Positions 11,319 through 22,800 of a DNA stretch of 64,000 nucleotides are shown in pieces. The notes beneath the pieces were generated by a model. It saw only the letters and a program-made list of their open reading frames with translations, made no database searches and had not been told where the DNA came from. The position numbers and the translations under genes are program-made. The stretch comes from Paraphaeosphaeria minitans (lineage: Eukaryota; Ascomycota; Dothideomycetes; Pleosporales; Didymosphaeriaceae), in contig WJXW01000001.1 in the NCBI GenBank assembly GCA_015832175.1, forward strand, positions 2,666,001 to 2,730,000, in the 5' to 3' direction. How positions within the stretch are numbered: the first letter of the stretch is position 1; the number at the start of each line of letters is the position of its first letter.

Positions 11319-12475
11319 ATGAAGTCCATTGGTCTTACTGTCTCACTAGCAACAGCTGTCATTGCAGCTCCACTGACTGAGCGTGCATCAACATGGTCAG
11401 GATGGAAAGGCGTTAAATACTTCTTCGTCTTGTGAGCTTTCACGGAAGCTTCTATATCTACATCGCTAAAAGCTACCCCCAGTGGCGACTCGTACACCCA
11501 GACTGGGTTTGATCCCAAATCCACGCAGCCCTCGACAACAAACCCTTTCGGCAACCCACCTTGGCCTGGCTGGACCTCTTCCAATGGACCAAACTGGGTT
11601 GGTTTCTTGACTGCGACATACAACAAGACCAAGATCCAAACGTACAACCTGGCTTATGGCGGTGCTACCGTAGACTCCGCCCTTGTTGCCCCCTACACTC
11701 CGACGGTTTTGAGCCTCAAGAACCAGTTGCAGGATCAGTTCCTCCCGATTTACGGATCTCATCCGTCGTCTGTATCGTGGAAGGGTAGTAATTCGCTCTT
11801 CGCTTTCTGGATCGGCATCAACGACGTAGGCAACTCTTGGTGGTTGAGCAACGCCACCGCTCTATACGACCAGATATTCGCAGTGTACGATGGGCTGCTG
11901 GAAACAATCTACGCCACTGGCGCGAGGAACTTCTTATTCCTGTCAGTACCACCTGTGAACCTGGCACCGCTCACACTTGCGAATGGAGACTATGCGATCC
12001 AAAACGAGGGCAAGATGATCGAGACCTGGAACGCCAAGCTGAAGGACCTCACGACCACGTTCTCGAAAAGACACAACAATACTCCCAAAATCTTCATTCA
12101 TGATACGCACACGCTTTTCACGAACGTGATCAACGATCCCAAGACGTATGAGCAGACTGCCAGTTTGAAGAACACCACGGGATACTGCACTGCTTATGAA
12201 AAGTACGTTTTCCCCCTCCTGTGACCACTTCCATAGTATCAGACCAATTCGCGCGGCCATTCGGTTCTCGTCGCATGATAACGTCACGTTTTTTAGGCAG
12301 AGTTTGTACTGAACGTGACAGTGGCGCGCCTACCTGGTACACATCTGACCCTAGCTGTTTGTACCCCGTCAACGAGTATTTATGGCTCAACAACCTGCAC
12401 CCTACGTTCCCCGTCCACAACGCAACAGCCGCTTCGGTAGTCAAGACACTCGGTGGTAGTGGGAAGGTTATATGA
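11319..12475 (+). CDS. Secreted GDSL/SGNH esterase (CE16-like)
   Basis: Three exons: 11319..11431, 11483..12202, 12301..12475; 335 aa. Introns of 51 and 98 nt. Residues 1-17 (MKSIGLTVSLATAVIAA) are a signal peptide. The SGNH blocks are in order: FGDSYT (catalytic Ser, block I, formed across intron 1), NLAYGGAT (block II Gly), WIGINDVGN (block III Asn), and LNNLHPT near the C-terminus (block V catalytic His; the usual preceding Asp is Asn here). Family role: deacetylation of xylan or other plant-wall oligosaccharides outside the cell. The second intron's acceptor was chosen because only CAG at 12300 keeps the C-terminal frame. Substrate is not proven. Confidence 0.87.
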
Positions 12476-14932
12476 ATGGAGAGTTCCTTCTACTCCTCTT
12501 TTTTTCAACTTGAATATATCTTCTGCACGCTGTTAAACTAGAAATTAGCAGGAGTATTGTGAGTGTATAACCCTTGCGTCTCTTCCGCGACGCCCCAGCC
12601 GGAAATGCATGTATGCTGTCTTCTCGCCGTCAGATATCAATGCCCGGAGCCTGCCCAATGCGTTGGAATTTCACAGGATCCGCCTACAAAACCCATACGC
12701 TCTTGTTTTCTTCATGTCCTCTGCGGATGTTGGCTTCGGAGGGATACCCGCGGCTAAAAGTTGGTACAGGATCATAATATATTCTTGCTCTAGGACGTGT
12801 AGACTCTGGAACACCTGCCTGGTGCTAGTCGATTATAACCCGTGTGGTCGTTTACCCAACTGCGGCAACCCCATCATGTGGACTCCCTCTAAAGATTTCC
12901 TGTCTCTGCCATCATTCTGGAGCCCTCCGTTTTCCACATCATTTGAACTGCCTCTAAAGATCTTCTCTCTCTTCTGATCAATGTCTCGAGTGACTCCGGC
13001 ACCACGCCTTGCACTGGAAACAAGCGTTGAATTGCTCTTGCACATATTTCACGCTCTGGTACGATGTCCAACACTGCAGTATTTTCGCAAATGTTGCTTT
13101 CACGTTATGTTTACTATTCCTGGACATTTGCGTATAAAAATGGTCCGGTCATCCAGCTTGACGACGAGCTCCTTGACTCATTTTGCCGCTTTCGACAGGG
13201 TAGAAGAACGCCCTCCTCTCTGGCCAAAAACAAACTCCATCTCTTTCGGTACGCCAGGATGGTTGGGGATCCTTCCACTATATTTTGCGCTGGAGCCCTC
13301 GCAGCTGACTTGCCGTGAACGTGAATCGAGGCGTACAAAGAGCTTGAAGATGCCGAGCAGGCCGTTGCTAAAATGCATCAAGCCCAGCTAGATGGCGCCA
13401 AAGTCGTCGTCTCAGTGTACAATGTCTTCGCCGTAGCAACTAAGTCCAGGTATAGCGCTCTCGCACACTATGCAATGTTCTGTAATCTACCACCAAAAGT
13501 TGAATGTCTGTTGGGATTTGTTCCTGCTTCGTGAAAGAAACTACAGCCTCTTCTAACCCTTGAGGCGGTTTTTGAGCGCATTGGTCTTGCGACCTAGAAA
13601 TCGCCACAACAAACACAAGGCAAACGAGAGGAACAATTTTTTAGTCTAGTGGAAAATTAGACTAACCAGAGTTGCGAGCGTATGCTTCTGTGCTAACCAA
13701 TATTTAAATGCTCTCAAAAGAGGCCAATGTGAGTGCCATGTCTGCTCAGCTGTTGTTCTAAAATTCAACCTGACTTGAGTTCGCTCCAGATGCACTTGCT
13801 CGGTCGCAGCAACTAGATCAGTCCTCAACAGCTCCTTCAACAGTAGAAACAAGGTCGAAGATAGAGCAGCCTTGATAGAATTGGAGGAAGGATTAGTTGA
13901 GGATCAAAAGTTCTACGTCTCTGCTAGATAGTGTTGTGCTACAAACAAATAGAGAGCTTTCTCTCCTGTCTTGTTTTCACGGCGGCATGTGTTAACGTTC
14001 AAGTAATCGCTTTACAGTCTCAACAGGGTCTAAAACTCTCCTGCAGCACTTACAGCAACTACACTGGTCTCAAAGGCAACTATAAAGTCTGAGATACATT
14101 GTCTCCGTTTACATAGCACCCCCAGGATGATCCTCCCGCCGCGTCCAAAAAGTGACATAATAAAGATCTGAGAATGGAATTGCAAGATTAAAAGCTAAAG
14201 GGATTAGACATCATGTACGTGGCGGGCGGGTGTTTCCGCTTCTAACATTGGACTAGAAAGCAACATTTGCATGTGCAATCGCACCGTGGTCGTCTACAGG
14301 TTGACGAGAACGCATTCGACATCGCCAAAAGCTTATGAAGACACTGACCATGTCCCGGAGAGCGAGAGACTGTGTAGTATTCCAATGTCCAAGCCAGTAG
14401 TCTTTCAAAGTTTTTATGTGTAAGCTTTCTGTATTACGGTAGTAGTCGAGCGTGAAATTCCACAATTGAGAGGTCCCGGCTGATCAACCGTCTGCCAGTA
14501 CACCTAACCCAAATGAAGTGGCGGTGTGGAATCTAGGGTACGGTATTTCAAGTGCGTCACCTCCGTGCGGGTAGAGGCTCTTCAAACATGTGGGTCCTGG
14601 GTCATGTCCGCCGGCTTTTAGCAGACCGCGAGCTTCGCGCAATCGGCTAGGTTCCCTCCGCGTAACCTCCACCAGGGTCCATTTGATAGGCCTAGGTATC
14701 TCCCGCGCGTCCATTTACTGTTTGCCACAGGGATCTAGAATCGCACGCATTCGTCTTCCTGCGCGATATAATTCCCTGTCTAATCGGGAGAAAAAGGTTG
14801 ACTTCACTAGCAGGGCCTAGGTAAGCGACTGCTGACGCGTGTAATGAAAGTTTCTTCCTGTTCATTTAACTCTTCTTGAGTACTTGTGCTGGCCTTGATC
14901 TCTGAGCCTTCATCTTTTGGTGTTGCACCTCC
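12476..14932. other. Gene-poor region with gene debris
   Basis: 2.5 kb with no intact gene. It holds the RRM remnant described at 13.3 kb. The stretch 13800-13930 has short coding-like pieces (a frame ending EELVEDQKFYVSAR-like before a stop at 13929) that I cannot place. The sequence is relatively A+T rich around 13.6-14.2 kb. The last ~100 bp form the Atg22-like promoter. Confidence 0.4.
13316..13432 (+). pseudogene. Remnant of an RNPS1-like RNA recognition motif
   Basis: One frame reads NVNRGV (from ~13317), then a shifted frame reads AYKELEDAEQAVAKMHQAQ followed by LDGAKVVVSV (13331-13420). Together these match the second half of an RRM of the RNPS1/SR type: the NRG.AY strand, the helix ending in MH.AQLDG, and the last strand. 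At least one frame change is needed, and no intact upstream half is seen, although an ALAADLP piece sits just before in another frame. Looks like a decayed gene copy; direction is plus. Confidence 0.5.
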
Positions 14933-16578
14933 ATGGCTTCGAACGACCCCGGCCTTGCGCCGCTAAATGCGCCAGCAGAAGACGCCATCAAAGGTGCCGT
15001 CGATGTCCCGGGCGATGAAACGCCAGTCGCGCCTGATCAATTCGACCCGAGATACGAGACGACGAAGAAAGAAATCTGGGCTTACTATGCGTACTACGTA
15101 GGCGACAATGGTCTCACGCTCTTCAACTTCGGCCCCACAGCATTCCAGAACTTGATGTACCAAGCTTCCGGAGACTCGGAGATTCTGCACTTTGCCGGCC
15201 GAGACAGGACCATCAACAGCATCGTGCTCCTTTGCAACGGCATCAGCTTCGCTATCCAGATCGTGGTGTTTTTGATCTTAGGTTCTTTTGCAGATTTCGG
15301 AACATGGCGGCCCAACATCTTGATCGTGCTTTCCATGATTGCATTCGGCATCGGCTTTGGTTGGCTGGGTGTGCATACCGCTGAAGACTGGCATATCGGT
15401 GTAGGACTCTACATCGTTGGTCTGATCGCCTACCAAACGACTGTCACGTTTTGGACCGCCGCATTTCCTGGCCTCGCAAGGAACACCAGGGATCTACGCG
15501 AGAAAGCTGAAGACTTCGCCCAAGGACGGATCTCTCGCGCCGAGTACGACTTTTCCGATTCGATGAAAAGGAATGAACTGTCAAACACGGCTTTCTACAC
15601 GCAGTCCATTTTCGAAATTGCTATCCTAGCTGTGATCGTTGGAATCATGTTTGGCCTCAAAGTCAACGACAGTGAGGAGAACAACAATTGGGGTCTGTCC
15701 GTTTTGATCGCGTTCGCCACGGGCGTCTGGATTTTGTGCGCCATTCCGTGGTTTCTGTGGGAGAAAAGGAGACCTGGTCAGGATCCCGGACGATCCAATA
15801 TTGTTCTTGCCGGTTTCAAGCAGCTCGGATACGCAGTGAGCCAGATCTGGCAGCTGCGTCAAAGCTTGGCCTACCTCGTCGGCTACTTTTTGTTGGGAGA
15901 TAGGTACTAAATTCCACATTTTCTGTTTGAGAGACTACGTATCTTACAATATCTAGCTTGAACACCACCGTTACGGTCATTGGAACGCTTCAGAACGAGA
16001 TTGTGGCATACAACAGCTTGCAGCTCACCTACCTCCTCATCGTCGGTATTGCTGCGCAAGCCGTTGGTATCGGCGCCTTTTGGCAGATTCAGAAGCGCTA
16101 CGGACTCTCCACGAAGACCATGTTCACGGTAGTTGCATGTGCTATTGTCGTGCTGGACGGCTGGGGCATGATCGGTATCTGGACACAAGCGTTTGGCTTC
16201 CACAAGTCCTGGGAAGTGTGGGTGTACCAGGCCTTCTACGGACTCTTCGTCTGCCCGTGGTACAGTTACTCCCAGACCATGATCAGCGAGGTCACTCCGC
16301 GCGGCAGGGAATTTCTCTTCTTCAGTTTGTTTTCCATTGTTGGAAAGACGAGCGCTTTCATCGGGCCATTGGTCAGCAGTGCCATCATTGATGACACAGG
16401 GAACAACAGTAGTCCATTTTACTTCCTCTTTGCGCTGAGCTTGGTCAGCTGCATGTTTTTGTATTTCTTTGTCGATGTCGACAAGAGCAGGATTGAGCAG
16501 CAGCATTTCTTGGAGAAGGCAGAATCGCTGACCTCCAGACGTTCGGACATAGAGGCATCACATGAAGAAGAACGATAG
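14933..16578 (+). CDS. Atg22-like vacuolar amino acid effluxer (MFS)
   Basis: Two exons, 14933..15903 and 15957..16578, joined AG|C across a 53-nt intron (GTACTA...CTAG) to read LLGDSLNTTVTVIGT; 530 aa. The N-terminal part has the family signature TTKKEIWAYYAYYVGDNGL followed by FNFGPTAFQNLM. About 11-12 hydrophobic segments are visible. Family role: release of amino acids from the vacuole after autophagic breakdown; many ascomycetes have several Atg22-like paralogues, so one-to-one orthology with yeast ATG22 is not claimed. The cytosolic loop at residues ~180-215 is charged. Confidence 0.88.
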
Positions 16579-16872
16579 AAGACTGGGGCCAGGAAGATAA
16601 CATAGTAGCGATGTTTCGTAGTCAGGTGACGAAAAAAGTTGGACAAGCTGCCGCCTGACGAGTTTGATGGCTCTCAATACCTATACTATCGATCGTTGAC
16701 TTGATCTGTGTAACAAAACGACTGATACCAAGATCAATCAATTGATCGCGAGTGTTGAGACCACGCCACACCGTTTCAATAAGTGCTCTACGAGATCTAC
16801 TCCTTGTACAATGGTATGTCGACCCAGGCCCTGCATACTCAAATCGTCTCATCTCAGCGCATTCTCCATTCG

Positions 16873-17402
16873 TTACAAGCCTCTCAACGCCCACAATCCC
16901 ATCGCCACCCACGTTAGTGCTGTCCCTGCAAGCAGTCCCCCGGACAGTCGGTCCAACGTTCCCGTCACCACCTGACAACTTTAGTTAGCACTCATCTAGT
17001 ACATGGCCGCACAAGACGACTTACCCCATACCCAGTAGCAGCAAAATCCAACGCATCAACCAGGGTATTCAACCTCATCGCCCTTTTCAACTCCCTCCTC
17101 CCTCCCTCGGCAGCATTCTTATCTTCCTCCCTGACCATCCGTGTCCATTCACCGATTACAATGTCTCGCCCGCCAAACACGCGAGGGAGCAGCGTCATGT
17201 TGGCTGGGAGGTCGATCTTCAAGGGAGAAAGAGCTAAGGTTGGAGCGGCGAATGAAGCAATGCCCAAGACGATGCGGCCGAGGGCTAGAATGTCGATGGC
17301 TAGAGCTGAGCTCGAGGGTATTGGCTTGGGATATTGTTTGGAGGTGGGGTTGGATTCGATAAGAGGGTCAATGGCAGATGACTTGGTGATTGGCTGGGAC
17401 AT
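16873..17402 (-). CDS. Small predicted membrane protein (DUF4267-like)
   Basis: Two exons on the minus strand: 17402..17025 and 16971..16873; 158 aa. The 53-nt intron has GTAAGT, a perfect GCTAAC branch and CAG; splicing is phase 0. Four hydrophobic segments are seen: LALGRIVLGIASFAAPTLAL, a middle one around the LVDALDFAATGYG block, VVTGTLDRLSGGLLAGTA and LTWVAMGLWALRGL. The pattern (Gly-rich RVFGGRDIVIGEWT motif, LNTLVDALDFAATGYG) resembles small fungal proteins placed in DUF4267; I assign this from memory of the pattern only. Function unknown. Its 3' end converges on the Atg22-like gene. Confidence 0.7.
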
Positions 17403-17945
17403 GTTTGTTGTGGGTGTTTTGAAGAATCAGTTAGAGTTGCTGGTGGTTGATCTGTTTGAATGGTATTCGTGGTGAAGGTATATGGCTGTTCGACAGCGAT
17501 TCAAATAGGACAAGCTAAGAGTTTCTTCATAAACGTTATGCCCTTTCGTTAAGGGTTTTGAAAGGAGGTAGGTGCCTGAGGCAGCATCGCGGAAGCAAAT
17601 AGCGTCCGATCCGATGTAAAAGCCATGTCGCACACATACTCAGGGAACACGTACAGAACATGCATGACTGTCAGCCCGTGTGTCCACCCTCTTGGCTGAC
17701 TTCGCTAGCAGGATACATACAGATGCATTTCTGGTGTCTCCGTCATCTCGGATCGGATCTACATCGCTTAAGAGTCGGTAAGGCCGCCATTCAGCCTCGC
17801 GCTGTTACACTAACCACAAAAGGCCTAACACTATCAGCTCAAGTGGGGAAGCATAACGTTAAGGACTGAACATGTTGTTATCTCGTATAGAGACCCCCCT
17901 CTTGATTGTCTGCGCGTCCAACAAAATCGGGTAAACGTACAAAAG
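17403..17945. other. Divergent intergenic region
   Basis: 543 bp between the small membrane protein and the bZIP gene. No gene, repeat or tRNA seen. Confidence 0.45.
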
Positions 17946-19308
17946 ATGCCGGCCAGCCGAGTGGAGCGCAAAAAGAAGACCAAGACGCCAGAGGACGTCC
18001 CGGATGTCGGTGATCCGGATCGGAGAAGAGTACTCAATGTCTTTGCGCAGAGGAGATATCGTAAGTGTTCAACGCTGTATTAAATCATTCCCAAGTGCTG
18101 ATCAGAACTAGGTGAGCGAAGAAAGGCCAAAATTGCAACGTAAGTAGTCCTTGGATTGCGTTGGAGGCTGGTGTGGGATATTGGTAGACTTTACTGTTAG
18201 CTTAGGGATTGGGTGGCCGGGGTTGGAACATCTCATCAGTGTCGCTCGGTACTGACTTGCATTCGCGGATCAGATTAGAAGCACAGGCGAGGGGTACTAT
18301 ATCAGCGCCAAATGCATCTCCAACTACGCCATACTCGGTCGATGGAATGCAGAGTACTGGTGCGCATGACCATTCGAAGGCACTATCGAGCATGCTCCAG
18401 GCGATACCCACAGGCTCGGGCCTTCCAATGGATGAGACTGAGGGGATAGAGGAGATCATTAGGGATGCTATGCCGCAAGAGGAAAGCGGTTTTGACCTTG
18501 CGGGCGGCTTTGGCCAAGAAGTCTTCGATTTTGATGCTCAGCTACTCGAAGATATCTGTAAGCATACCGGTCTGACCTCTCTCGCTTAAAGTACTAAACT
18601 TCTTCAGCTTTTGGTCTTCCAGCCTCATCTCATGCGTCAAGAAGTAGAGGAACCACACCAGGGCTAACCTCGTCGTCTTCTCCATCATCGTCAAGTATCG
18701 GTCCACTGATCTCAGATACAAGTTTCTTAGAAGTACCCGTCTTTGCAACCATCCGTGCCTTCACTACCATAGCCAACATGCTGGATATCATGAACAAGGT
18801 GCGTTCATCCTGTCCTTCCTTTCTCACAGGTTCTGTAACCATGTGCTTATCGTCCTTTCAGATTTGGGACCCCACATTCACACACACTCTACCACCCATC
18901 GCACGGCCTGGTCTCCCTCCCAATCTACATCCTACGACCGCTCAGATGACGATCCCACACCATCCCTTCCTTGACGCGCTGCCGTGGCCTTCAGTCCGCG
19001 AAAAGCTGATCTGCATGTTCTCCCTTCCGTCTAAGACCCGGCCACCTATCGCACAGGACGACGACGAAGAGGGAGTAAGCAAGCCAATCATGCGATTAGT
19101 AATTGATTTGGATGACTACCAGGACGGCGTGAGGATGCATGGAAATTTGGTTGGGTGGGAAGCCAGCAGCGAGCTATCGGAGGAGGCGTGGGAGATTGGG
19201 AAGGTGTTTTACAAGAACTGGTGGTGGTGTCTCGATGGTAAGATTATTGCGACTACCAACAAGAGGAGGAGAGAGAGGGGCATGGAGCCGTTGTTGAAGA
19301 TATATTGA
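17946..19308 (+). CDS. bZIP transcription factor with DUF3425 domain
   Basis: Five exons: 17946..18060, 18112..18139, 18274..18557, 18608..18798, 18862..19308; 354 aa. Exon 2 is only 28 nt and completes the basic region: spliced sequence NVFAQRRYRERRKAKIATLE, a degenerate bZIP basic region with a very short zipper. Intron 4 (63 nt) is in frame without a stop. The C-terminal half (~200-354: FLEVPVFATIRAFTTIANML ... LPWPSVREKLI ... FYKNWWWCLDGKII) is the DUF3425 domain usual in fungal bZIP regulators of stress and secondary metabolism. Nuclear, DNA-binding role inferred from family. No biosynthetic genes adjoin it. Confidence 0.85.
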
Positions 19309-19467
19309 TGATCATGTTGTGGGCAGACTGGGTCGCCGTTATTTCCACTGCTAGTAATGTACCATAAGATTTCCCAGTCCAAGGACCTCATTCCCTTGTG
19401 GTGCAGCGATTTTGGAGAATGCAACGGAAGCTTGATTGCGCGCTTGAGTACCTAGGTATCATACCTA

Positions 19468-19499
19468 GTAGGTAGGTAGGTAGGTAAGTAGGTAGGTAC
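19468..19499. repeat. (GTAG)n microsatellite
   Basis: Eight near-perfect GTAG/GGTA units, preceded by TACCTAGGTA-type palindromes (19449-19466). A short inverted counterpart (CCTACCTACCCACC) sits at 19722-19735, about 230 bp away. The rest of 19309..19755 shows no gene. Confidence 0.8.
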
Positions 19500-19850
19500 A
19501 TCGTTCCCACCGACTCTAGGTATTCTACCTACACGGTGGCAGGGAGAGTTGCAGCGCGGGGCGGATTGACGGACAGCTTCCACACACAGACACAAGACCA
19601 AGAGCCGGCCTGATGAAATTGAGATGCAGGCAAGGAGCTCGTGACAACGCGTGCCCAAAATTTCGCGACGCGTCGTGAGGTAAGCGCGGTTGCGAGGGGT
19701 GACGGGCGCCAAGCCGGTGCCTACCTACCCACCTAATCCACCAACAAACAGCACGATGGGACCCTCTGTCGCACAAAAAGAAGGCCCGTAAGTATTTTCT
19801 GCCCCGTCCTCGAGGCTACCTATCGCTGATATGGCTGCGTACGATAGCTC

Positions 19851-22800
19851 ATGAACATTAGTCCCAAGAAAAATCGAGCATCTTTTCGTCCCGTCGACAC
19901 TCTCTTGTCGCCACAGAAGCCGAGCTTCAAGCCTGCACAGGAAGCTTCGTTCAGCGACGAGGAGAATCCATACCTACCCGAAAGCGACAACGACGCCACT
20001 GAGTCCTCTATTGAACCGTCCGAGCTATCGCACCTAGGCAATTCCAGCTCGCTCTTCGACGAACAGCGCACCCCGCCTGCGTCGAGCCCTATCTACCTAC
20101 CGGCACGCACAACACATATATCGAAGACACCGTGCAGCATGGCTCGAGACCGCGAGCCACCAGGTGGCCAGCCTCGTGCACCTGCGTCTTCGTCCGCCCA
20201 TGCCCCAGTTGCGAAGCCGTTGCATGAGCGCCTGACCGCGAATGAGCCTATCGACCTGAGCACGCCCCCAAAAGCAGCATCCGAGTTTGGGAAGACCAGT
20301 ACAATGCAAAGCCCGCTCAAGAACTTCGCACAGAGGACACAGAGCTCGCACGTGTTCAATCAGCCCATGCCAGGCCATTCGAGGTCAGAACACCACCGAG
20401 ACCACAAGCCAATAGCGATCCACCGGCCCAATGTTCCCTCGCAATCCACAAAGCCTACTCCTATCAAAGCTATTCCACGGTATAGTGGTGCTTCGACTGA
20501 CGATTCGGAGATCTTTGAGATTCAGCCGTCCCGGTTTCAAACCCGGCCGTCTTACTCTACTGCCCCCGTGCCACAACCTATGAACACCCAACATAGAACT
20601 ATACAAGCGCCTCCGCGCCCTTTTTACTCTTCTGTCGGACATGCTAATGGTTTCCAGCCTGTGAACAGGAACCAGGGCATGTTCTCGCTCGATTCCAGGA
20701 AGACGGTCATATTGGACGACCTGGCGCCAAAGCGAACTGGAAGCGACGACGAGGACGACTTTGATCCGGATACTGCGATTCGAGCCGAACGTGGGGAGTT
20801 TGGCGCGCCGGATATTCACGCGTATGTGGACTCCAACCAGGCAAACGAGAATATCAAAGCGCTACTTGAGGGCGCGCTAGACGAGGAAAACATTCCCCGG
20901 ACTCGAGGACGCAAGAAGAAGAAGCAGGCAGAAGATGACGCTGCAATGTCCCTTGCAGATCGCCTTGCAGCCCTTGACGTGAAGGGGTCAGAGGCAGATA
21001 ATCCTGCAGAGGACGAGGAAGAAGAGGAGGATGACGGCACTGTCGACGGAATGAAGGTGAAGCTACTGCCCCATCAAGTCGAAGGTGTTGCATGGATGAT
21101 CGAGAAAGAAACGGGCGCGCACAATAAACGAGCAAAACTACCCAAAGGTGGTATACTTGCAGACGACATGGGTCTCGGCAAGACGGTGCAGTCTATTGCC
21201 GTGATACTGTCCAACCCACGCCCAGAGAATGGTGTCGAGCCCGAGAACAAGAAGAACAAAATACTCCCGGCTGTCGGGAAGGGCACGCTCATTGTCGCGC
21301 CTCTTGCCCTTATCAAGCAGTGGGAGGCCGAAATTAACGATAAGGTCTCCAAGTCGCCGAGCTTGAAAGTGCTTGTACACCATGGTCCCAACCGCACCAA
21401 GTCTTTCGAGAAGCTCAAGACTTACGATGTCGTTATCACGACATACCAGGTCCTTGCATCAGAGCATGCAAGCTGTGGCGAAGGGCCAAATGGTCTCAAG
21501 AAGGGCTGTTTCGGTGTTCATTGGTACCGTGTTATGCTGGACGAGGCGCACACGATCAAGAATCGCAACGCGAAGATGACAAAGGCTTGCTACGAAGTCC
21601 AGTCGCACTACCGATGGTGTCTGACTGGAACACCCATGCAGAATAACCTCGACGAGCTCCAGAGTCTGATCCAATTCCTACGCATTCAGCCATACTGCGA
21701 TATGCCCAACTGGAAAGACGCTATCACCGGTCCCATGAAGAGTGGCCGAGGTAACCTTGCCATGAGGCGACTACAGATCTTCCTCAAGGCCTTCATGAAG
21801 CGCCGTACTAAGGACGTTCTGAAGAAAGAAGGGGCTCTTAACTTCGGAGGCAAGCAGAAAGAAGGGGAAGAGAAAAAGGGTGGGTTCCAAATCGTTGAAC
21901 GAAACATCGAAACAATTACTGGGGAGTTCACATCTAAAGAGCGTTCTTTCTACGATCGTCTTAATGACCGTGCTGAGTCTCGCCTGAAAGAGATGATGGG
22001 TGGCGAGAAGCGTAACTACATTGGGGCTTTGGTGTTGCTCCTACGACTGCGGCAGGCTTGCAATCATCCGAGCTTGACCAAGAGCAACATGAAGGAAGAC
22101 AAAGATGCCTTGACGACAGGACAAAAGTCGGGCCCTCAGACGGGTCTGCAGACGCCCCGAAAGACATCCAACGACGACGATGCCGACGATCTTGCGGACC
22201 TCCTTGGTGGTCTCACGGTCGAGACGAAGCGTTGTGATGTGTGCCAGACCAAACTTCACAGTGACAACACTGCTCCTGGTACAATTCGATGCAACGAATG
22301 CGAGACTGATTTGCATGCGTCGGTGAAGAAGTCGAAGAAGCACAAGAAGAGCCGCAAGCACAAACACAAGAACCAAAAGAAGGAAAAGCACCAGCAACCA
22401 GATTCCGAAGATGAGGGTGCACCAAAGCTTTCCAAGGCTTCTCGCCAGCGTCGCGTCGTAGTTGACAGTGATGATGAAGAGGAGGCTGGCGAATGGCTGG
22501 TGGGCGAAGACGAACAAGGTCCTACGAATCTGGGAAAGACCGGTGGAACCGATGATGAAGATGCTGAAGGCGGCGGTGACACCCTGGCTTCTGTTGATTC
22601 ACATGCGTCAGGCTCCGGTGATGAAGATCAGGATACTGTGGGATCATTCATCGTCCATGACACGGATAGCGAGGAAGAGGGTCTTGTCGCTCGCAAAGTC
22701 AAGTCCAAGAAACTATCCAAGCCGGCAAAGCTTGTCAGCATAGACTCCGATAATGAGGTTTCATCCGAAACAGACTCAGACTCTCGCAGTGAGGCTGATT

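Noticed and set aside
12970..13391. 136-codon plus-strand frame as a real gene
   Set aside because: Conflicts with the RRM remnant in other frames and has no domain; better explained as debris.
15000..19308. Secondary metabolite cluster built around the bZIP and transporter
   Set aside because: No synthase, oxidoreductase or tailoring gene adjoins; the transporter is Atg22-like, so ordinary genes are likelier.
19468..19499. Telomere-like repeat
   Set aside because: The unit is GTAG, not TTAGGG, and the run is only about 32 bp in the middle of gene-rich DNA.
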